NCBI GenBank assembly: GCA_965199745.1
Contig: CBDATB010000002.1
Coordinates: 1 to 52,809 of the forward strand
DNA length: 52,809 nt
Origin: CBDATB01 sp965199745
GTDB lineage: Bacteria; Bacteroidota; Bacteroidia; Cytophagales; Flammeovirgaceae
Direction of reading: 5' to 3'
Shown here: positions 43,704-52,809 of the stretch, piece after piece
Position numbering within the stretch: the stretch's first letter is position 1
How the letters are laid out: each line of letters begins with the position of its first letter
Notes under the pieces: model-generated
The model's input: only the letters and a program-made list of their open reading frames with translations
Told to the model about the DNA's origin: nothing
Databases searched by the model: none
Program-made: the position numbers and the translations under genes

Positions 43704-44546
43704 CTATTTAAGTTCATAATATATGCCAATATTCTGTGACTGTCGTTTAGCCACGGCATTTCCAGAGAAGCCTGCCGAAGTGGAACTTACTGTAATTCCC
43801 CATTTTTTGAAGCCTATAATTGCCTTAAGTGTGCCTACGAAAAACTCCTGATCATTGACATAAAAGCCTGTGAGTACTTGATTAGCACGAAGAGCTACAC
43901 TGCCATTTTTGTAACTATTAATATCGATCAAATGAAAAGCGATATAAATATTTTTGTAGACTCGTATGCCTACCTCTGTTTCCCAGCGGAGGTAGCCACT
44001 ATAATTGTTAGTTCTGAAGGCAGTTCCTAAAGCGGTAAATAGATAAAATCGGCTGTGTCCATAACCAATGCTTATGGCAGGTAGAAAACTAAAAGCATTA
44101 TAGCCACTACTTATCCCAGTAGTCTCTTGAAAGTGTGACACTGGCAGAATTATGTCTATATTGAAAGAAATAAGTAGGGGTTTATCAATCAAATTATACT
44201 TAGCACCTAGTTCGATATTACCCAGGGCTAGAGAAGAACCACTCGATAAGTTACTTGTAGTAAAGTTGTTAACAAACCCTTTTGATTGTTGCCATTTAAT
44301 TGGCACAGAAGCTTTGAGGCTCAGGCGGTCGATGAGTCCATACTCAGCATACAGTTGAAAAGTGTTGTCACTAAGTTCACGCTGTAAAGACTGGGTTTTA
44401 TTACTGTCTTGAAATAAACTAGTGTAATTATCAATGGTATTAAAGGAAAGCTGCATATAGGCTTCTTTGGGATTTCTTACCCATGGACTTTGGGTGTAAG
44501 CACGGAAAAAAGCCAAGAAAAATAAAACAACGAGAAAAAGTTTCAT
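43704..44546 (-). CDS. Outer-membrane beta-barrel protein
   Basis: A 280-residue exported protein: signal peptide MKLFLVVLFFLAFFRAYTQ, then regular alternating strands (YMQLSFNTIDNYTS, LIDRLSLKASVPIKW, GNIELGAKYNLID, KWGITVSSTSAGF) and a C-terminal strand ending IGIYYELK, as in small barrels related to the transporter/OmpA-like group. It resembles proteins annotated as putative transporters in Bacteroidota. Substrate unknown. It is convergent with rsgA (10-bp gap) and lies just downstream of the 5S rRNA on the same strand. Confidence 0.65.
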   Translation of the reverse strand: MKLFLVVLFFLAFFRAYTQSPWVRNPKEAYMQLSFNTIDNYTSLFQDSNKTQSLQRELSDNTFQLYAEYGLIDRLSLKASVPIKWQQSKGFVNNFTTSNLSSGSSLALGNIELGAKYNLIDKPLLISFNIDIILPVSHFQETTGISSGYNAFSFLPAISIGYGHSRFYLFTALGTAFRTNNYSGYLRWETEVGIRVYKNIYIAFHLIDINSYKNGSVALRANQVLTGFYVNDQEFFVGTLKAIIGFKKWGITVSSTSAGFSGNAVAKRQSQNIGIYYELK

Positions 44547-44698
44547 ACTAAAGATACTAACAGAGATTGGGTGGCGATGTAAAGCATACTGTGAATAAAC
44601 TTTTGAAATTTATGGGATTAAATCTCAATACAAACATGTCACTTAAGTTTATATCTCTTTTTAAGAGAGATGTTACGCTTTCTATTATAGAAAAAAGG

Positions 44699-44808
44699 CT
44701 GGCGATGACCTACTCTCCCACGTATTAGTGCAGTACCATCGGCGCTGTAGGGCTTAACTTCTCTGTTCGGAATGGATAGAGGTGTTCACCTACGCTATGT
44801 TCACCATT
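44699..44808 (-). rRNA. rrf: 5S ribosomal RNA
   Basis: On the minus strand the 5' end TGGTGA pairs with the 3' end TCGCCA as helix I. The conserved blocks CCGAACAGAGAAGTTAAGCC and GGGAGAGTAGGTCA follow in the correct order. Limits are set from helix I and may be off by a few bases. It lies about 110 bp downstream of the 23S gene. Confidence 0.93.
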
Positions 44809-44886
44809 GGATTATCCTTAATTGATAGCAGTAAGGATTAGGGCTAATTTCGAATAAATATTGTATTATTTCAGCTTTGTAATTAC

Positions 44887-44902
44887 GACAAACTTAAAAG
44901 AG
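44887..44902 (-). other. 23S processing stem, 3' arm
   Basis: The bases GACAAACTTAAAAGAG on the plus strand are the partner of 47801-47816 (TACTCTTAAGTTTGTC), with 13 of 16 positions complementary and one further possible G-U pair. Paired arms flanking a 23S gene are normally the RNase III site. Confidence 0.65.
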
Positions 44903-44914
44903 CAAGGTATAAGA

Positions 44915-47788
<2,874 letters not shown>

Positions 47789-47800
47789 AAGCTTGTCTCT

Positions 47801-47816
47801 TACTCTTAAGTTTGTC
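47801..47816 (-). other. 23S processing stem, 5' arm
   Basis: Pairs with 44887-44902 to enclose the 23S sequence. On the minus strand it reads GACAAACTTAAGAGTA and lies just before the start of mature 23S. It also marks the 5' limit of the pre-23S. Confidence 0.65.
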
Positions 47817-48232
47817 ATAGAACGCTCCCACTTTCTAAAGAATAATACCTTAATAAAAGTATTCACGAAAATGGAGTGTGCAATACCCTCTAAAATACAG
47901 AGAGTTTTATGCATTTCAAACAAATGCGAGCAGCAGCGTGATAAAATGCCAGAAGCACCTGCTTATTTTCAGCGTACTCCACTACCGCCAACTGTGCCGC
48001 AAAACTATTATTTAATCTTTTAATCAAAAAATATTATTGACTTTTTTTATGCTTTTTATTGATATTAGACTAATCGTATTGATTGGCATTGTTAAATTTT
48101 TGACAATGCTTACCTATTTTCTATCTCTCGCGTTCTGTATACTGAAGTTTTGACAGCTTTCAAGGTCTTTATTTATAATAAATGTAAGTTGAAAAATACC
48201 AGTATAACTAAAAATATTCATCAGGTAGGTGT
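47817..48232. other. Leader and promoter region of the 23S-5S unit
   Basis: The stretch between the 23S 5' stem and the M20 amidohydrolase gene holds the rRNA promoter and a leader of about 180 nt. No 16S sequence and no tRNA is present. A plus-strand frame ending at 48023 overlaps the 23S 5' end and is not accepted as a gene. Confidence 0.6.
47999..48031 (-). promoter_or_regulatory. Promoter of the 23S-5S unit
   Basis: On the minus strand TTTTTTG (48025-48031) is followed after 17 bp by TAGTTTTGC (47999-48007), an excellent fit to the Bacteroidota -33 TTTG and -7 TAnnTTTGC. It points to 23S and lies about 180 nt before the 5' processing stem. Confidence 0.7.
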
Positions 48233-49423
48233 TCAAATGCTATTTAGCTCTGCTAAAGCCAGCCAAGTCATCAAGCCTACCCCTATTTCTAGTGCTTCTT
48301 CATCGATATCGAAAGTCGGAGTATGTAAACCTGAAACAATACCTTTGGCTTCATTCCGTGTACCCAAGCGATAAAAGCAGGCGAATACTTGTTGCGAATA
48401 AAATGAAAAATCTTCGGCAGCCATCCATAAATCTAGGTCGATGATATTTTCTTTCCCCATATAAGCGGTAGCTGCTGCTTTGGCTCTTTGGGTCAGTTTC
48501 GGTTCATTCACTAGATATGGGTATCCTTTGACGATGTTAAAATCACATTTTCCGCCCATACTCTGTGCAATACCTTCTGCCATTTTTTTCATGCGGCAAC
48601 GGGCTTTTTCGCGCCATTTTTCATTCATAGTGCGGAAAGTACCTTGTAATTTTACTTCATTAGGAATAATGTTGGTAGCACCGTGGGCGTGCATATCGCC
48701 AAAAGAAAGCACTGAAGGGATTTTAGGGTTGGCTACTCGACTAACAATTTGTTGTAGTGCGACCAGTATATGAGCAGTAATTAGTACTGGGTCTACTAGC
48801 GTCTCTGGGATAGCGGCATGGCCTCCTTTTCCGCTAACAGTTACTTGTATTTCATCGCAACTTGCCATGTACATACCTTCACGAAAGCCTACTTTTCCTA
48901 CAGGTATGTAAGGCATAACATGCTGACCTATAATGCTTTGGGGAGCAGGGTTTTTAAGCACGCCGTCTTTTATCATTAATGAAGCTCCACCGGGCATGCG
49001 TTCTTCGCCAGGCTGAAAAATTAACTTAACTGTTCCTTCAAAATTTGATTTTAGCTGATTTAGTATATTAGCGACCCCTATTAAGCAACTTGTATGTACA
49101 TCATGTCCACAAGCGTGCATGATTCCTTCGTATTTTGACCTGTAGGGAATTTCATTAGCTTCGTGGATGGGCAGTGCATCCATATCGGCACGCAGTGCAA
49201 TGGTTTTGCGTGTTGGGTTTTTTCCTTCGATCAAGGCAGTAAGTCCTGTCCCTGCTACCCCTTCCTGTGGAGAAAGTCCGTAATGTTGTAATTTTTCTGA
49301 TACAAAGCGAGCTGTTTTATGCTCCTGAAAAGAAAGCTCAGGGTACGCATGGATGTGTCGTCGGTTACTAAGCACTTCCTCTCGATGTGTTTTTACTAAT
49401 GATTTGATTTGCTGAATAAGCAT
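48233..49423 (-). CDS. M20-family amidohydrolase
   Basis: A zinc-dependent amidohydrolase of 396 aa, probably acting on N-acyl amino acids or related amides in the cytoplasm. Metal and active-site motifs: ALRADMDALP (76-85), HACGHDVHTSCLIG with metal ligands near 103-106, FQPGEERMPGGASLM with the catalytic glutamate, and AAEDFSFYSQQVFAC near the C-terminus. The dimerisation domain between them is intact. Related proteins are named hippurate hydrolase, IAA-amino-acid hydrolase or N-acetyldiaminopimelate deacetylase; the substrate cannot be told apart by eye. It is transcribed in the same direction as the rRNA unit but lies upstream of its promoter. Confidence 0.9.
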   Translation of the reverse strand: MLIQQIKSLVKTHREEVLSNRRHIHAYPELSFQEHKTARFVSEKLQHYGLSPQEGVAGTGLTALIEGKNPTRKTIALRADMDALPIHEANEIPYRSKYEGIMHACGHDVHTSCLIGVANILNQLKSNFEGTVKLIFQPGEERMPGGASLMIKDGVLKNPAPQSIIGQHVMPYIPVGKVGFREGMYMASCDEIQVTVSGKGGHAAIPETLVDPVLITAHILVALQQIVSRVANPKIPSVLSFGDMHAHGATNIIPNEVKLQGTFRTMNEKWREKARCRMKKMAEGIAQSMGGKCDFNIVKGYPYLVNEPKLTQRAKAAATAYMGKENIIDLDLWMAAEDFSFYSQQVFACFYRLGTRNEAKGIVSGLHTPTFDIDEEALEIGVGLMTWLALAELNSI

Positions 49424-49563
49424 TTTTTATTCTTTAATTTTCAGTTAAAATACCTTCAGAAAGATAAAACTCTGTAGTGTCTTTACAACAGCACCTTCTT
49501 GGAAAAGTTGCTTAACAGTCACAGGGAAGAGGCAGATGAGGTTTTGTTTGAGTAAATGGCAAT

Positions 49564-51737
49564 CTAATTGATTTTAACGACTGCTCCAAAATAAACATTT
49601 CTCTTTTGGTAAAAATTATAGTCTTCTATTTTTGTATAGTCTCTATTGTATATCGGTGTTTGTTGATTCTTGTTATTTAATAAACTTTGTAAAGTTACAA
49701 AAGTAATTATCTGAAATCTCTTGAAATTAAATATTTTGTTGAAAGACAAATTTACAGCATGATAATTATTGTATTGGGCTGGGTTAGTTGTATCAAAAAC
49801 AGGTTCATAAAAACCTATATCCTCTTGAAATATTGATGAAGATATAGGGGTATAATATAATCCTGGTCTATGAATATAATTAAGTGAAAGAGAAAAAATA
49901 CGATAATTGTTATAAGTAATACTGCTTTACTGCTTTTAATGAAATAGTTTAAATCATTACTCGCCCGCATAGTCTGCTGTGTATCCTCTATTATTTGGAT
50001 ATCTAAGAATGTATTAGGGAGTGTAAATTGAAAATATTTACCTATTTCTCGCTTATAATATAACTCCAGAACAATAATTTGTCTTTTAGCCTCATTCTTC
50101 TAGTGATACAACTCTTAAATCTCCTGATTCTGTCTTACAATAAGCTCCCAACTGCAATAAGTTCTTTCTATACAAAAACTCGTAATCTATAGTCAGTTGC
50201 CAACTAGATAAAAGGTTAAAGTTGGTATTTACAGGGTTCGCAATATTGTAGTTATAGTATTTGCCACCAGCTAATAGTAGGTTATGTTGCTTATTGAGTT
50301 TATACTTGAGGCTGGCTTGATAGCTAAGATAAAAGTTCTGATGATTCTGAACAGTAATATTATTGCGTAAACCTAAGCCAAAAAGTAGCTTTTTTGAAAG
50401 GTCGCCTTTTAAATATACATAAGATTCTAAGTTATGGTGAGTTAATGTAGTATCTGCGGTTGTGGTAGGTGTATTTGGCGAACGAGTAAAGAAAAAAACA
50501 GGTATCTGATTTTGCGTATCGAAGAAAGTAAAATCGTGTGTAATACCTGTTTGAATTGAAATGTTCTCACGTAAGAAACGTTTATAATTAGCAGCACTGT
50601 ATATTTGAGTCTGATTGCTTTTAGATATTGTATTGCCAAATTCAAAGTCTGTTTTTCCAAAATCAGTTCTATTATTAAGAGTAAAAATATTTTTATTTTT
50701 TTGATAATAGAAATTAGCTATATTGAAATTTCGTCTATTGGCAGACTGAGATAGTCCTTCATAGTTAAAAGCATTTATCTGTATATTAGCATTTTCATCA
50801 ATTTAAATAACTATAGACATTAAAAAAGATATTTTCACGAATTCTCTTATGAAAATTAATACCTAAATCTCTTACACTAAAATTGTCTATGAAGTCAAAA
50901 GCCTCTTGATTAAACGTAGTAAAAGTTTTAGAAAACTGATAGTTTCCGTATAGTTGAATAAAATCTTGGTCATGTGATTGAGACAGTTTAAGTGATGTTA
51001 GAAAACCAATATTTGCCAACCCTAAAGAAAACTTCAATTCATTTTCTTGTAGTTCGTTAATGGTTTCCAATTCTACTATTCCTCCTGTGGCGTTGCCATA
51101 TATAAGCGGTAGATTACTTCCATAGACCAACTGCCTTTTGAGTAACTCAGTGTTAAATAGACTAAAAAACCTAAACCATTAAGCTGTGTACTGCGTACAG
51201 GATTGTAAGGGGGTACGCCATTAATATAACTCCTGAGCGTCCTGCACTACTGCCTCTGAGTTCTGGATTAGCTGTTTCACCCGTATTCGTTGAGGAAGGT
51301 AATATAGTAATAGCTTTCAGAGGGTCAGCGGCAGCAATGGGGTTTGTGTAAATTTCTATTTTGCTTATTTCTATGACTGAAAATTCCTCTGCAATTATGT
51401 TTTTGCCCTTTACGATTACTTCAGATAGCAGTGCTTCATTTTCTTTCAAATAAATGATGAGTGGTTTGCTCAAATCTATATTTTCAAGAGCAATAATCTG
51501 GGTTTGATAACCAATAAAAGAAACCAATAAACTATCAAAATCAGTATTTACTACTAAATTGAATTTACCCTCAAAATCTGTAATAGCACCTTTTCCACTA
51601 TTTTTAGGATATACATTGGCAGCAAAAACAGCTTTGCTTTTTATATCTTTTACAATCCCCTCTATGATAGTTTGGGCTTGTAAGGACATACAAAGAAAAA
51701 ATAAAATATTTGCTATAACAGTGCTATTTATCAACAA
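49564..51737 (-). pseudogene. TonB-dependent receptor, degraded by several frameshifts
   Basis: The N-terminus is intact: signal peptide (MLINSTVIANILFFLCMSLQ), a CarboxypepD_reg-like domain (IIEGIVKDIKSKAVFAANVY) and the start of a plug domain (ITILPSSTNTGETANPELRG). One base is missing near 51217-51224, another in a T run (51164-51169, minus strand). Frame changes again near 50800, 50092 and about 49900. Between 50800 and 50092 an uninterrupted 235-codon barrel frame exists but has no usable start. Joined, the pieces give a receptor of about 720 residues ending at 49564. Five changes in one gene argue for real decay. It overlaps the TPR lipoprotein gene by 14 bp, so the pair was once a working uptake or surface operon. 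Confidence 0.85.
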
Positions 51738-52521
51738 GTTTCTTAGCTAATTGATTGATTTGATAATCATCAGGATATAATTGGATGCTCTCTTTAAAAT
51801 ATTTTTTTGCTAAATCATACTGTTCTTTGCGAATATAATAGCGTATTAAGATGTAATAGACTTCGTTTTTTCCCCATGCAGGTAAATAAGGATTGGCTAT
51901 TTTTTGGTTATCTAAAGAAAGGGCTTTTAACAGGTATTTTTCTGCTTTTTTTCCTCCTCCATATTTTTCAGGTGTGTAGAAATCATTAATTCCTAATACT
52001 AAGTAAGCCCGCATATTCTCGGCATCGATGGCGGTAGCTTTTCGTGCATTCTTTTTTATTTTAGAAGAGTATATACCTGCCGAAAAACCAGACTTGAATT
52101 GTATAGCAAAATTCTGTAGGTAAGCTAACAGTGCATAATCTTCTCCATTTTTTTGCTTTTTTTCTTCCATCATATCAACACCTTCTTCTATTGCTTTTTG
52201 GCTGCTAGCTTTATCTCTATTATTAATATAAACAATAGCCTTTTTATAATACGCCAAAGCCATCCAGTATGTTGTTAAATCTTTATTTTGTTCAGTTTTA
52301 CCACTTGCCAGCATAGCAAGCATTTTGTCTAAATAGCTATGTTCATTGGAAGAAACACTTTTTATAAAGGCATTTTCTAATTTTGATTCTATATGATATA
52401 ACAAAGAATCTTGAACAGCAGTGTAGTCTTCTGGGCTTGCCGCTTCACTATTTGTTTGGCAAGTGTATGAACTGATTGTACAGGCAAATAGCGACAAAAG
52501 AGTAATTTTAAAATACTTCAT
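51724..52521 (-). CDS. Lipoprotein with TPR-like repeats
   Basis: A 265-residue exported protein: MKYFKITLLSLFACTISSY, with a possible lipobox (SYTC at residues 18-21). The mature part is helical with TPR-like pairs (TTYWMALAYYKKAIVYINNR, NMRAYLVLGINDFYTP, YYILIRYYIRKEQYDLAKKY). It resembles Bacteroidota TPR lipoproteins that accompany TonB-dependent receptors. Its 3' end overlaps the broken receptor gene by 14 bp. A palindrome 45 bp upstream of the ATG may be its operator. Function unknown beyond a likely partner role. Confidence 0.7.
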   Translation of the reverse strand: MKYFKITLLSLFACTISSYTCQTNSEAASPEDYTAVQDSLLYHIESKLENAFIKSVSSNEHSYLDKMLAMLASGKTEQNKDLTTYWMALAYYKKAIVYINNRDKASSQKAIEEGVDMMEEKKQKNGEDYALLAYLQNFAIQFKSGFSAGIYSSKIKKNARKATAIDAENMRAYLVLGINDFYTPEKYGGGKKAEKYLLKALSLDNQKIANPYLPAWGKNEVYYILIRYYIRKEQYDLAKKYFKESIQLYPDDYQINQLAKKLVDK

Positions 52522-52565
52522 ATTGAAACATGTTTAATGAGGAAAAATATAAAAAAACCATGTAT

Positions 52566-52587
52566 AACCACTTGTAGTCAAGTAGTT
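52566..52587. promoter_or_regulatory. Palindrome upstream of the TPR lipoprotein gene
   Basis: AACCACTTG (52566-52574) and CAAGTAGTT (52579-52587) are complementary at eight of nine positions around a 4-bp centre. It is 45 bp upstream of the lipoprotein start and could be a regulator site. Confidence 0.4.
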
Positions 52588-52699
52588 GAAAATAAAAACA
52601 AATTAAAAAAAGTAGACCTGTATTGATGAAACCAGCTAATAAGTACAAAACTTTCTTATAAAATATATCAGGCGTACGAATAGCTATATAAGGTGTGGT

Positions 52700-52809
52700 A
52701 CAGGGCTGTTGCGAAAGCTATACTAGTTATCTTGGCACATATTAACTTTGCCACGATTATATGAGTAAATTCGTGCAAGGACATCAGTATCGACACACTT
52801 ACTATGACC
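52700..52809 (+). mobile_element. Possible left end of an insertion sequence (cut by window edge)
   Basis: ACAGGGCTGTTGCGAAAGC at 52700-52718 looks like the terminal inverted repeats of several IS families (many begin GGCTGTTGC). About 45 bp further on, TAACTTTGC (52743-52751) fits a -7 element, and an ORF opens with ATG at 52761: MSKFVQGHQYRHTYYD, running off the window. MSKFVQG resembles the start of some IS1182-type transposases, but only 16 residues are visible. This remains a guess. Confidence 0.3.

Noticed and set aside
47817..48232. A hidden or fragmentary 16S gene upstream of 23S
   Set aside because: None of the conserved 16S blocks (for example the anti-Shine-Dalgarno end or the 530 loop) is visible on either strand, and the space is only about 400 bp.

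Overview
The window is a piece of an AT-rich chromosome from a member of the Bacteroidota. The evidence is: promoters of the TAnnTTTG type, almost no strong Shine-Dalgarno sequences, a trigger factor and a DksA-like protein of the Bacteroidota kind, a SusC/TonB-receptor-like pseudogene with a CarboxypepD_reg-like N-terminus, a DUF5723 barrel, and a HTH/double-glycine-peptide module of a type known in this phylum. The host is probably an aerobic, rhodopsin-bearing (photoheterotrophic) Cytophagia- or Chitinophagia-like bacterium, but the rank below phylum is a guess. No phage or CRISPR array is visible. The right edge may touch an insertion sequence.

Layout. 0-1.4 kb: a secreted-protein gene broken by a frameshift and a small unknown ORF. 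2-18.5 kb: housekeeping genes (leuA with its own promoter and leader hairpin, scpB, a DksA-like regulator, a polyprenol-phosphate mannose synthase, a UbiA prenyltransferase, relA/spoT, tRNA-Leu(UAG), trigger factor, scpA, moaD-moaE facing moeA, an overlapping lipoprotein/DUF5723-barrel pair, a rhomboid protease and a MerR regulator). 18.7-23.8 kb: a secreted GH30 glycosidase, katG and hemB. 23.8-25.6 kb: a HTH/GG-leader-peptide/truncated-barrel module enclosed by two copies of the hemB upstream region.

25.6-33.8 kb is the most interesting part: a DTE-type proton-pumping rhodopsin, an intrinsic terminator, blh (retinal-forming beta-carotene dioxygenase), a protoporphyrinogen oxidase gene, and nqrA-B-C-D-E of the sodium-pumping NADH:quinone oxidoreductase, with no nqrF. 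Light-driven proton pumping, retinal supply, tetrapyrrole synthesis and respiratory sodium pumping thus lie in one co-directional block. The rhodopsin has a glycine where carotenoid-antenna rhodopsins have their fenestration. A GH13 glycosidase lipoprotein and a sodium:solute symporter follow, which could use the sodium gradient.

38.7-44.5 kb: an NFACT (RqcH-like) protein, a TIGR04283-type glycosyltransferase, waaA overlapping rsgA, and an outer-membrane barrel. 44.7-48.0 kb: a 5S-23S rRNA unit on the minus strand with its own promoter and no 16S gene upstream, so the rRNA genes are unlinked here. 48.2-52.8 kb: an M20 amidohydrolase, a TonB-dependent receptor pseudogene with at least five frame changes, a TPR lipoprotein, and an IS-like end at the window border.
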